A stretch of 64,000 nt of DNA, taken from assembly GCF_032854445.1 (NCBI RefSeq), contig NC_088302.1, positions 35,656,191-35,720,190 of the forward strand. Reading direction: 5' to 3'. This document shows positions 50,441 to 62,290 of this stretch, piece after piece. This stretch comes from Liolophura sinensis (taxonomy: Eukaryota > Mollusca > Polyplacophora > Chitonida > Chitonidae). Under the pieces are notes generated by a model. That model worked only from the letters and a program-made list of their open reading frames with translations, was not told the DNA's origin and searched no databases. Each line of letters opens with the position of its first letter. The stretch's first letter is position 1. The position numbers and the translations under genes were made by a program.

Positions 50441-53130
50441 AGGACTTGTTAAATAGAATAGCTATATCGACTGCATTTTTAAATTTAAAAGCCTAGCGTG
50501 TGTTTCGGAAAGGAAATAAAAATAAATGTCTAATTAAAGTAAAAACATTTTTAACTTGAAAATAAAACTTTGATCTGAGAACTGCACATTTTTGCATTTT
50601 TTTTTTTAGCGTGAGGTAAATGGCAGCTTTGATCATACTTTATGCAATACGCCATCTTCATGTCATATCTCCGTTTTATCATAAATTTGTCAGTATTTTG
50701 ACGGTACTACACGATGCTTACAAGCATTCACAAGTAACCAGAGACAAATTAAAGTTTATTTGTTCATGTCTAAAACAAAATGTGTTGTAAATTTATGATT
50801 GTCATGAAAAAAAATGGATGTAACAGTTGTTTAATAAATAAAAATATCAATGTCTGTAATTCAGAACTTTGGGAATCGAGGCAATATCGGATGGTTTATT
50901 GAAAAAAGAGTACTATGGGTTTTTTTTTCACATTTTAACTGTTTTCAGGATAAATCTCTTGACAGTTTACGAAAATATAATGAAGAAAACGCACTAATGG
51001 AATATTTCGTAAGAAATGTGTTTTTTTTTAAATGTTAGAATGAATGACAATTCTCGAATTTACAGCCTGGATATTTTAAAAAACATTTTCCGAATATAAT
51101 ATTGTATGATGATACACTAAAAAAAATCTCAGTTCACTATTCGAGAAATTTAATTTTATCTTTCACCATGGCCGTCATATTCCGTGAACACAAATATCGT
51201 AAGTTTCATTTGAAATATTTATTTTCCTGAAATTAGGAATTAAAATTTAGTTAATACATAGGTAATATTTACAAGCACGTATAATCTCATTTGACACGAT
51301 ATATATGTCTTTAACGGAATATGGTAGATATATATGTAAATATGTATGGAATACTTGTTTGAGTCTGGAAGAGCTGGAAAAATTATACATGCATATAACA
51401 TAGGACTGTGGTCCACTTTTGATCAAATAATTTTTGTATGTACATGTCCATTCAGTTTCTAGCACTTCTATAAAAATACAAAATATTTCAAACGATTGTC
51501 GTCATTCTTTCATATAACTGAACATAATTTTTTTTCTACATAAAAATACATAAATGTGCAAGTAAAAATATTTAAAAAGATATATAAAATTTGTGTACAA
51601 ATAAAAATAGAACAGTTGAAAAAAACCATTTTAAGAAACAAATAAATATAAAAATGCAGCACATGTAAGTTAATATAATCAAGCAGATGAATGTACTCGA
51701 ATCACTCAATAACGACAAAAGTTAATAAATATTCATTTGCTTCTGACAACGGTAACCTTTCGGCAAGGATTGTAAATGCAAACTAATATTATTATTGGCA
51801 CTCAACTGTCGTTGTCGGGCAAAAAAGCGAAGCGACAAATGTAACAGTAACACAATTAAACCTTGGAATGTGTTATTAGGAAATGAGTATATATACAAGG
51901 CATTTCATCAATCATGTCGCTTTTTGTACGATTCATATATCAGCTGTAGACAATGGAAGACTCAAAATATTTTATTTATAAAACGGACATGATTACACCA
52001 TCCGTTTCCTTTTTAAATCTTGGTTTTTTAAATAACTGCAGCTAATTATTAAACATTTTCCCCAGATGGGTTGGCACAAAAATCGGAACTGTATTATGTA
52101 CGGACAGGTATAGTTTTATGTCCATATATTCCTCTGGGAGAATATTTACTAAACAATCAACCATATAATTAGTAATGCACGTAAATAAATACAACACTGC
52201 ACCAGAAAAATTTATAATAAAGCAATTTACCATACTCAGTCAGCATGCATGCATGGTTAATTTCAATCCGTGAATTAAAATGATTACAACCTGGATAACA
52301 CTGCGGGATACCCGCACATAGATGTATGTACAGCTGTACATTCTGTATCATGGAAGACTGTTACATTATACATTGCATACTTTGTTCACCAGCCATATGC
52401 GTGGTAAACAGACACATTATATATGACTTACAATAGACAGGAGATCACCATCTTGTCGCCACCATCATAATTTATCGTAAGTCTATATACCTGGCCACAA
52501 ATTTCGACATGGTCAGATTAATTTTAATGTAAAAAAAAAAAACCCACAAAGGTCATCTATAACAATAAAACTTTCGATAATAACCTTTCCAGAAAGTGTA
52601 CAATTCTGTGACTTTCTGTTTCTGTGAGTATTTTTCATACACGTTTTACAGCAATACCAAAAATAAAGAAATGTCACCCATTTGCATGCAACTTTAGATA
52701 AATTCGCACAACTGTCCTATTTAACATTTTGGGACATGCCACAAATCGTAAATGTGACTACTGATATCGTATATCATAGCGGCAAACTGATGCATGTCAC
52801 GATGGGTATATATGGCAATATGTCAAACAGTTAAGATCTGTTCAGAATGCATAAAAATCATAAACCCAAATAATAGGGATGTTTCTAGATTGTGCTTGGA
52901 GGCAATGCTGTATTATTTCGATAGCGCTCAATGAAGCCGGATTGGTCATTGTTTGATCTTGATCTGGGGTACCACGAAACCGCTTAGTTTTCGAATCGTC
53001 ATCGCAAAAAAAAAAAAACAGGAATGGACCATAATCTACACAGCTTTGGTCCGAATTCCTTTAAGCGGGAAAGGTTCCACGCTGTTTGCAAGAATTTATC
53101 AGAATTCTCCGAAAACCAGTGTGCGAAAGT
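50441..53130. other. AT-rich intergenic stretch
   Basis: No gene is recognised. The stretch is strongly AT-rich with many homopolymer A and T runs. The last part may include distal Phox2 3' UTR if a signal further downstream is used. Confidence 0.5.
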
Positions 53131-53147
53131 ATCATTTCTGACAAAAT

Positions 53148-53153
53148 TTTATT
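53148..53153 (-). terminator. Polyadenylation signal for Phox2 (putative)
   Basis: TTTATT on the + strand (AATAAA on -) lies about 275 bases beyond the Phox2 stop codon. It is the first canonical signal downstream; others follow. Confidence 0.35.
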
Positions 53154-53425
53154 TTCGCCCTCATTAGGAGACATATTGCTGAAAGAATGAGTCGAAAAGA
53201 AGCTTTCGCTTTCGGAATTATCATGCAACCGCACCGGTTACATTAAGCCTCGATACTGAGATGCTTTTTATAAAATTTAGTACATACCACACACACACAA
53301 AGAAAACAAAAAGAAAAAAAAAAAGAAACCAAAAAAAAAATTACAAAGAAGGAACATAGGTGTAATAAAATATGAGACGCTGGATTTATAATGTGGTCTG
53401 CCTAGAACAAGACGGAATGACTCGT
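53154..53425 (-). other. Probable Phox2 3' UTR (proximal part)
   Basis: Sequence after the stop codon up to the first canonical polyadenylation signal. A-rich on the + strand near 53295-53340. The extent is inferred. Confidence 0.35.
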
Positions 53426-53610
53426 TCAGAAAATGCCGCTAGTCAGCCCTGATGTTTTATCCAGCGAGGAGCCCGCGGTATACTCAGCATTGGTTGAAGT
53501 AAGGACGTTGGAGTACGGCCCGGATAGTGATGCGTTCCCGCCCATGTTCGGCTGAAGCTTCCCCTGATGGCAACCACTCGACCACTTCGGCGTTACGTCG
53601 TTCACCTTAA
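53426..53610 (-). CDS. phox2: Phox2 last coding exon (C-terminus)
   Basis: The acceptor is CCCGTTTTCAG|TTAAGG. With one base carried over it encodes 61 residues ([13 protein letters not shown]... to ...SGIF) and stops with TGA at 53428-53426. [10 protein letters not shown] segment resembles the GPFASVLSS region near the C-terminus of vertebrate PHOX2B, and the final Phe also agrees. The phase matches only one of the two readings at each donor of the previous exon. Confidence 0.88.
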
Positions 53611-56600
53611 CTGAAAACGGGGGAAGGAAAACAGGAAATTATGTATGTGCGGATTGGTTTCATTCTGATTTTTTTTTTTTACCATTTAACGAAAGGATAC
53701 AAATAGCCTTTGTTTGGCTATATAGTGTGAGGTGTAGTCCAGGGTTTTAGAGCTGCTGTAGACATTTATTCAAGCGTGACCAATGCTGCAGAATTTAATC
53801 CAGGAAATCCAATCTCCACTGTTAGTCAATCAGCGTCGATTCTGCCTCCATTTTTAAATCCTATCTTTCAGTTCACGGTTTGAACTTTGCATGACATGTT
53901 TTAGCGAGATTATGCTATGTCCGTTGATAAGCTCGAACATCTGATGAAGATCTGTCTTGTCGTATTCACATTTTGAGGTTAAATCTGCATGTTGTTAACC
54001 TCAGATAAAAATGCAATAAAATACTTTTATAGAAGAAATTTTTTATATCGTTTGGTAGAACAAACAAATATTATGTTAACTGCTTTGCATTTCAATATTA
54101 CATTCTTGAATTAGATAAAACTGACATAAAAATACACTTGTGTAAATTTTGCGATTACATTTCTATTGCGCACTTATGATGTATATACTAAAGGGTAAAT
54201 CGCGTATTTTAGGTAAATTAATCCAAAAGGGCTGAGTCAAAAGGATACATTGTATAGACAGAATCCCAAAACTGAAGTGTGAACAAGATAAAAGTTTTAC
54301 CGCTGCCGGGTTTGGTTCGGGTAAATATAGCCTGTAGTCAGCGTAATTATTTATACCAAGATAGTGATAACAAAGAACCCCTCAAAAAGCCTTGCCTATA
54401 CAGCAATCTCAGAATAATGCGAGGCGCATATTTCAACATTTTGAAACGAAAACTGTAGGGAATACACTACATAAGTCCCAATTTCAATATTGAAAGAAAA
54501 AAAATCAACCAAAATACCCACCAGTATTGTCTTCGTGCTTCGGCTTTTCTTTGGCATTATTGTTGGCCAGATCCTGCTTGTTGGCTGTATTCTGTTGAGA
54601 GTTTTGTTGGTTTTGTTGTGAGTTCTGGTTCTGTTGGTTATTATTCTGTTGGTTTTGCCTGGTTGGTTTCCCCCTTGTTGTTGTTGCTTCATCCTCTCCA
54701 TTTTCCGGAATTTGGCTCTCCGATTTTGAAACCACACCTGAAAACAAAACAGACAAGCTGTGAACATCATTTAACATATAATATATTTATATAAATACAA
54801 GAAGGTAAATCTACCACAATCAAATAAAATATATATGTATTTTATTAAGCATATATCAATTTAAACCAGTTAAAGGCTTTGTTTCTCGCTTTACACAAAT
54901 GGCCAAATACATAACTGCAACATAAAAATCTCCAGTCTTTTGACTAAATACTATCGAGTTGGCACAAAGCCACGGTCTTCTATTCTTTCATTCATTCATA
55001 GGGCCCAGCATTTTGAAACTAGGACTGGCTGTATCGATAGAATATCCCAGACTATATAGTACAGGACTATTTAGTATTTATCTTCACGACTGTTGCGGCT
55101 TTCATGGCGGATGATGGTAAGTTGAAAGCCACAGTTACATCCATGGGTAGGCCTTCAGATTTGGTGTAATTTGACCGCCAATATCCAACAGCGTGATCTC
55201 CAGTTTGAGGATATACGGGTAGTGAGTCCATTGTGCAACTGACAAATATCAGCTGATAGTAGAATCCGTGTTTTCAAAACTGTACCAAAAGTCACAGTTT
55301 CCAGACAGGTATGCATAAACAGTGTTTATCTGAATAATTTGGTGGCATGTAAGAACTATATAACAATACACAGACTTAAATTTCAGGCATTTCTATGTGT
55401 ACTTATGCTGCTATTAAATGAAACTCCCATCGTGTTTTTCCCTTAAATATAGTTCTTTTTAAAAAAAAAACACATAACAAAACAAAAAAAACAAGAAGTT
55501 GACAATCAGGAACTGGTCATAATCTGCGTTGGGGAGAACAGATGAATGAAACAATTATACGTCGCACGTAAGGATTCACTATATACAGTTTGCACGATAA
55601 AATGGTACATTTTGCAATGGTACATCTCTATGCAATGGAACACTGCATGTTTTGCAATGGAACATCCCCCCATGCTTTGCAAGTTTTGAATCTGTATTTC
55701 AAACGCACTTGTGGAAGGGAATGTTACTAATATTTTTGTGAGTTTTAAATTCCCCTGTGTCAATAATAAACTGACCAGAAGTCAGTAATATTAACAATAC
55801 AGATATGTCAAAAAGAATGTGACATCACGGATTTTTGTTTTTGGGTTGGGGTAAAACTGGGCAAATTTTGAGATGGGGATGTCAGTGTATAACAGCTGGT
55901 TATACCCGCTATTTGTTTCTCACGGGCAATGATCTCTGATGTAGAACGTCAATTTGCGTATAACCGTCTGTGAACACTCATATTTTTTACTTTTTACTCA
56001 CATTTTAGCGATCTATTGTATAAAGGGCTTATGTCAACCGGTTGACGGATCACAGCGAGGACATCCACGAAAACAGGGGATCGTATAACAACGGACAGGA
56101 AATCTATTCAGCAGCCCCCCCCCCCCCCCCCGGTGGGGTCTTTGCACGTCAGTCGAGTGAGGTAGGCCGCTTTCTTGTTTTTTTTACAGGTGAAAACAGT
56201 TAGAACGCGTTAGATATCCTAAATATTGTGAGAGCTACAGTGTGAATTAAGTGTTAATAATCAACTCCACAGGCACCCTGTGATAAATGGGAAAGGTACG
56301 TATTCCCCTCGGAATCTCTGAACCGTCAGCGTCTTGTTCAGAACTATCTACAATCAGACATGACGCAAACCCTCACATAAAAAGACCTACTTCACCTGTT
56401 GTTTTTTTGTTTTTCATGTGTGCACGGCATAAAGTCTATATTTTAAAAAATCTTATTTATGATACACCAGAAATATAAGGGTGTACGGAGTTGACTTCAA
56501 CAAGTATAATTAGCATTAAACAAAAGCAGCATTCCGTGTCAATACAAAACCATGGTCTATATACTTCCAAAGCAATGGATTTCACAAAACTTATATGAAG

Positions 56601-59600
56601 ACGAAGGAGCTAGGTTTTTTTCATGATGCACATTTGTTTGGTGTTAACCTTATAATAATCCCGACTATCCAAAATAGTCCAAAAATAATACAAAAAATGT
56701 TAAAATGTGAACATTTTGGAATTTACTGCGACTCTTCACAGTGGAATGCACACTGACAATTTGATGGCAGAAATCACAAGTCATAAACCGGTTTTCTAAA
56801 CGTATACAAAATTAGGGCTCAAGTAGAAGGTCGAATCATTCAAGTAAAAACCTTTCACCAGAAATAGACAAATTTACAAAAAATAAGCTACACTGGATAT
56901 TACTCATTTTTACGATTTCGTCGAATTAAGTTGCTATATATTTCTTTTTGTTTTCTTAACTCGCTGAAATACTCACCAATACATTGTACGAATAGTTGAG
57001 ATTTTTCAAGACACCAAGAGCGATGTATGAATACTATAATACATGCATCATCTACAACAAAAGGTGACCATATGCTGGCGACATCGGCATGTTTATGCCA
57101 TCTACTGTTACCTTTCTCTAGCAAATCTTTAGATCTTAGCTTCTTATGTCATTGCACAATGACTTAACTTCTATTAACCACAAGACAGAGTTAATGACAT
57201 ATATTTGTGAACATGTGAATCGACCCTTAGAGATCCATGCGGGTGTGATGCACAGCTATGCGGTGGATGCCCAGATAGGATCTTTTCCTCTTATACACCG
57301 CACTTGTCTGTGATCACTAACTGTTATCATCTGCGATATTTCTTTGGAATGATCTACTTTCTACATCAGATAGCCCGCTGTCTTTTTGTCTGGGTCATTC
57401 AACCGAATGTTCTTCCTAACAAAGGTATACATTGTGAAGATATTTGTGTGGGGGGTAAAAATGCAGCTTGCGCAATGCAAGCATTGCTGAAGTCAATTCA
57501 AATCTCAGCTGACTTTACCGGTTACACAAATTCTCAAAATCCTTGATCTTATCTGATTTTATTTATTGTATACGGCTGGATTTCTCAAAAGCTTCAAAAT
57601 GCCAAGCCTATTAAACCTATATGTGCAACATTCAAAATATGTATGTAAAAGTAAATAAAAATAAAACCGAAAATCAGATCGATAATTAACCATAATATTA
57701 ACATACAGTAAATAATATGAACCAAAAAAAAAACTGAAGGTAAAGAAATTGAGCTCTGAGAGCCGATTTGTAAAAGAGATGATCACAGGAGCGTGCTTTA
57801 AGATATACACGAATTGGAATGCCTCTGTACAAAGTTAGTAATCCATCAAAACCCGCGTGGTCATTCCACGGTCGGAGACAGGTCAAAGAATCGGACCCTA
57901 GAGATCATTGTCCACTTAACTCGCCTCTCGTTCGTCCCTTCCCTACTGTCCGTGCAGGCTATTAAATTCTATTATCAGCCACATTCCTACGCCTTTTCTG
58001 ACAGCCTCATTTGTGAAGCACCATGGCCACTATAGCCTTCACGCCTGTATCTCCAAGGCAAAAGTATAGCCACCCGCGTCGACAAATATAAAATGCAAGC
58101 CGCAATTCATCGGATTCATTGTAAGGATAAATTTATCTATTTTGATGTTATAGACGACCCAATCGTCAATCTCTCCCCACTCCCCCGGTCCCATTTCGCG
58201 CTTTCCCGTTATCTTCACATTTAGTACGTAACGAAACGAGATGTCTATTCTAAAAGACAATGAACCATGAACCATCAACGTGCACAAATAGAGAAAAAGG
58301 CTGAGCTGCAGATAAGTCACTGATTTGACTACATTTCGACAAAAACCACAAAAATAACGTTATGAAACGAACTTGAACGTATACCTCAATTAAGAACACA
58401 CACATCGTAGTGAGTAATAATACTGACAGCGTAATAACTAAAACAAGGTTCACATGCATGAGTTGCCGACTAAAAACCGCTCTTGCCAGTTTACCTTAGC
58501 CACCTTTTCCCGGGGGGGGGGGGGGGAGGATAACCTGGGTAGATAACATCATATTCTACAGTTACATATATATTTTATACTTTGAATTAAATTCAGAAAA
58601 AGATATAGTGCAGCTTGCTCAAAGCTAGCTAATAGAATTTAATAAATATGTGAGATAGGCGAGAATAAAGCGAGAGTCTTATTGGAGGGCTAATGGCATG
58701 GTTTTCAACATATTTGGTTACAAACATATTTTACAATTGTAACTATCGTCGTCATTAAATTTTCTACTGTATGGAATAAATTGTATGATAATGTAACAAA
58801 CCAGCTTTTGCAGTAACATAGTCATCGTATGGTAACAGGATAAGAATGAACGTATACAATGTGGATCAGTATTATGTCAGCCATATCGTGGGTGGTCAGC
58901 TGTATATAACGGTAGAAAATGTTCATTTATTTATTTTATTTTATTGGTGTTTTACGCCGTACTTATAGAAGAATATTTCATTTATACGAAGGCGGCTAGC
59001 ATTTATGGTGATAGAAAACCGGGCAGAGATTGGGAGAAACTCACGACCATCCGCAGGTTGCTGGCAGATCTTCCCACGTACGGCAGGAGAGGAAGCCAGC
59101 ATGAGTTGGACTTGAACCCAAAGTAAAAAGTAAAACGCATGTTTGTATATATGACAGCCTGCATAATTTCCTATATTTTCAAGCCTGTGCTCTAGGCGAG
59201 GTATATTAACACATGCAGTATTTACCGGTTCTGAAAAACACAAGTTAAACAAGAAAGGGTAATTCTGTGGCAATTCTATATAGATGTGACTTCGGGGAAT
59301 TTAGAGGGGTGGGGTGGGTTCATCTATAGATATACGGCAAATCATATACAACATGACCATAATAATGTTGATGATGTATAAACAATTATGCTAGCATATA
59401 TGATCATGTCTGATTTGATAAGACGTATTCTAATTCCAACAGTCTCTTCTTTATTGTCCATACATAGATAATATTTCTTTACGCGTGTACTACATAAAGC
59501 ACCATGTTATGCACTGAAGTCATGAAAAGACGACCGTTGCTTATGTAGATCTATATATAGTCCCGTGTCTGGCCTATTCAAAGTTAAACACTGTAAAATT

Positions 59601-61953
59601 GGCTTCTAGCATAAATACCCTATACAGCGATCTCAGTGAAATCTTGTGCAACAATATATCTAAACGACATTTGGTAATTGTCAATAAATCTTCTTTGCCC
59701 GAGAGTAAACAAAAATTCCAAGGTGAATCATGCTCCGAGTTTACATGGAGCGATTTGCGGGTCATAGGTCTGTGTTCTGTTTAGTGGAGCCATGTTTGAT
59801 ATATGGTACCGTTTTCTTTTGACAGAGTTTACCTTTGACAGATATGTTGTGAAGCCGTTGTTTGTAATTTATTGCCCAACCCTACCTTGTTTGGCTTATT
59901 TGTTTGGCTTATATATGACATTATTTCGTTTATCACAACAGTGTTTTGTTTGTGTATCCCGCCTTGTTATATATAGTCTAAGATTTCTACTGTACATCTG
60001 ACATGAATTTCATGCCCCTTGAATTTCATTCAAGAAAGCTTGTCTTCATTATTTTTACTTATTCTGCGTGTCTAAGCCAGTGCTACCAGGGTGGTGGGTG
60101 GGATGGGGTGTGTAATTAGCAACTATTAAATCATTTACAAAAAACACCGTGTTAAATTGACGACAGTCCAGATTTCACCAGATACGTGTGATCATTTGCC
60201 AACTACCATCCTGTCGTCGCCGCTCTAATTTTACTAGCTATTCTGTGGTCTTTTTTATTGAGTTAATTCTTACTTCCAAATTGTACTTATTTAAAAGACT
60301 CTTATTTCGCAAAGAATCTAACAAGATTATTCTGAAAGGCGTGACTCTTTCTACAAAACCGTCACGAAAATTCCCAGCAGCTACTTTATTGCAAGCCTTT
60401 TTCCTCCCGTGCATGTCAAATAGCTATCATGCCTCAAATACCTGTGTGTAATATTTCACGTGGGTAGTGAAATGTGGTAAATGCGCACGCAATGTTTTCT
60501 TGTCCAATGGTAGCATTTCTGACAAGTGTTACAATAATACCCGTAAATAGATAAGATCCGTAAGCACCGGGGCGATTTAGTTATGCATCAGCTTATAAAT
60601 TTACCAATTTATAAGCTAGCCACGCGCAGAACACTTTCCTTAACACCCCCGAAATATGCAAATATATAATATGTTGAACAATACGACAGAGATTTAAGCA
60701 TGCAAAGTGAGTGAGTGCTTGAGATTTAATGTACTAAACAATTTTTCAGGCAAATGACGAAGAAGGAGTCCTTGGAGTGCATATAACGCGCCCCCTTGTT
60801 GCACAACGGATTTCCACCGCTCTGTTATCTAGTTCTGCTTCACTAACATGCCTTACCGAAGGCAAGTAAGCCGCTCCACCCGAGCCATTATACTGATACG
60901 GGTTAACCAGTCGTTGCACTATCCCCTTAATGCTGAACTCCAAGCAAGGAAGCTATAACTTCCTCTTTTAAAGTCTTAGGTGTGATCCGACCCAGGTTTG
61001 ACCCTGGAACTACCGCCCCCAAAGTAGAGCAAGCAAGCAGAGTATGCAGCATTAGCGTGTACAGTGTCAGTTTTGTTGCTGCGTATGTGATATCCAGTGA
61101 TATATCTAACATGTGTATTTTTGATCAACCATCCATTATCCGAAAGAAAATAATTCCTTACGAATGGTGGTTTATGTAAGCTGGTATTTTTCAGTTATAC
61201 GATGGAAGCTCAGTTTTATGGGTGAAGGAAACCGTAGTGCCCGGAGTAGACCATGGCTGTGGTGAGTTGCTCACGAACTTTCCCCACATATGGCATTCAG
61301 ATATGCACAGCATGCATATTCGCTCTTCATCGAATGTTAGAAAATGCAAAGGCCCAAGAGAGCATCAGCAATTTATTAGATGTCACTGGTCTAGAAATGG
61401 TCTACGTCACTGGTCTACTGAGTTATGTCGTAGATACCAGTCACACATCATGAACACTCCTGATTCAATGTTGAGGCCATGAAGTAAGTCGCCAGTGACC
61501 ATCCCTAAGCTTGCAGAGCATGTGTAGAATGACATTCTATATGCTGTTGTTTTATACAACTACAAAAAAGCATGGGTAAATTTGGTGGTTGACGTACACC
61601 ATGGTCAAAGGGAGAAAACTCTCGGATACGGTGTACTAAAAGTGTACTAAAAGCGCATACAATTTGAATTGCAAGAAAGTATGAATTTGTTTTAAATGAC
61701 ATTTGAACGTGAAATGCCATCACAGGTATGACTCTTTGTGAGGGATAACTTACCTGTACACGAGCTTCCGTCAAATCAATCTTCATAGCTATTTCTTCTC
61801 GTGTATAAATATCTGGATAGTGTGTCTCAGCAAATGCCTTTTCCAGTTCTTTCAGCTGCGCGCTTGTGAAAGTAGTTCGTATCCGCCTTTGTTTTCGCTT
61901 CTCTGGATTCATGGAAGCATCGTGGTTGTGTTGATACATTTTGTAGGATAAAC
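53426..61953 (-). CDS. phox2: Phox2 paired-like homeobox gene, 5' end not in window
   Basis: The gene encodes a nuclear homeodomain transcription factor. In animals Phox2 specifies visceral/autonomic-type neurons. Three coding exons are seen: 61754-61953, about 54518/54522-54737 and 53426-53610. The homeodomain starts [12 protein letters not shown], has Gln50 and [11 protein letters not shown] in helix 3. [16 protein letters not shown] with KFRK, rather than KWRK, separates Phox2 from Arx, Drgx and other paired-like classes. The upstream YK...EKRKQ segment also matches Phox2. The homeodomain is split between residues 46 and 47 in phase 0, and the upstream intron is phase 1; I recall both positions from vertebrate PHOX2B. 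The protein ends [14 protein letters not shown]. The N-terminal exon (about 80 residues in vertebrates) is missing from the window. The middle exon has a reading-frame ambiguity described under its own entry. Identity is very secure; the exact tail sequence is not. Confidence 0.93.
54518..54737 (-). CDS. phox2: Phox2 exon with homeodomain helix 3 and Gln/Asn-rich tail; frame ambiguous
   Basis: The acceptor is TTTTCAG|GTGTGG. The frame fixed by [21 protein letters not shown] stays open, but after the Gln4 run it reads a Thr/Asn/Arg-rich string unlike the family. The frame shifted by one base reads a Gln/Asn-rich segment ending [11 protein letters not shown], which looks like a Phox2 tail. The switch would fall near the five-C run at 54670-54674 (+ strand). 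Two donors fit exon 3: ACTG|GTGGGT (exon end 54522, matching the shifted frame) and GTGG|GTATTT (exon end 54518, matching the unshifted frame). A missing base in the assembly is the simplest explanation; a real allele or an unshifted protein are alternatives. Confidence 0.85.
56115..56131. repeat. Poly-C run (17 C)
   Basis: An uninterrupted C17 tract in the large Phox2 intron; its length in an assembly is unreliable. Confidence 0.95.
58512..58526. repeat. Poly-G run (15 G)
   Basis: An uninterrupted G15 tract in the large Phox2 intron. Confidence 0.95.
58926..59120 (-). repeat. SINE (family A)
   Basis: Its (AAAT)/(AAAAT) tail is at 58926-58945. The 3' core ('ggtgttttacgccgtactta'), body ('ctcacgaccatccgcaggtt', 'cttcccacgtacggcaggag') and part of the B-box region ('gagttggacttgaaccca') are present. 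It lies in the same transcriptional orientation as Phox2. Confidence 0.85.
60700..60980 (-). repeat. Interspersed repeat (family C)
   Basis: It is the inverted counterpart of 28838-29053, starting with 'gtgagtgagtgcttgagatt' and 'caatttttcaggcaaatgac'. It extends through 'aagtaagccgctccaccc' and 'accagtcgttgcactatccc'. The flank up to about 61020 ('gtgatccgacccaggtttga') may be its tRNA-like end. Confidence 0.7.
61200..61265 (-). repeat. SINE scrap (family B)
   Basis: It reads 'cgatggaagctcagttttat', then 'gggtgaaggaaaccgtagtg' and 'cccggagtagaccatgg', matching the family B core. Confidence 0.55.
61754..61953 (-). CDS. phox2: Phox2 exon with homeodomain residues 1-46
   Basis: The acceptor is TTTGTTACAG|GTTTATCC and the donor GTACAG|GTAAGT. 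Two bases complete a phase-1 codon, then 66 codons follow. An internal ATG (61939-61937) could start translation, but the preceding LSYK resembles the YK seen before the homeodomain in vertebrate PHOX2, so an upstream coding exon is expected. Confidence 0.93.
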
Positions 61954-62029
61954 CTGTAACAAACCATACACGAGATTTTTCAGAAGTTGCATTACATGTT
62001 GCTTTTCAGAAGTTTTCTTCTGAAGTATA

Positions 62030-62290
62030 TTACGCAGTGCACGATCAGTAGGTCGTAAGCCACCGCTTTTCGCCAGGTACCTCACAGAGTTGCAATCGAG
62101 CGGAAGACAGCAAGATTCGAACCTACGACCTCATTGGTAATGGGCCAAACGGCTGCCACGAAAACAATGTTTGGACGAAAGAGCCATCGGGGGCCCGACA
62201 GGATGTATGATATTTGCAATCTGGCCATTCCCATATACACTCTATTGTGAGGATCCGGCAGCTGAGGCAACATCGGACCCTAGGGGGATA
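62030..62290 (-). repeat. SINE (family B) with tRNA-like B box
   Basis: The + strand carries 'cgccaggtacctcacagag' and 'cgagcggaagacagcaaga', then 'ttcgaacctacgacctcatt'. The reverse complement of that last word is a tRNA-type B box (GTAGGTTCGAA). This supplies the 5' part of family B that the copies near 19.4 kb lack. The right limit is approximate. Confidence 0.55.

Larger units (their letters stand above)
54738..61753 (-). other. Large Phox2 intron (7.0 kb)
   Basis: The intron separates homeodomain residues 46 and 47. It holds a C17 run, a G15 run, one family A SINE and one family C repeat, listed separately, and otherwise AT-rich sequence. No additional exon or nested gene is recognised. 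Confidence 0.85.
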
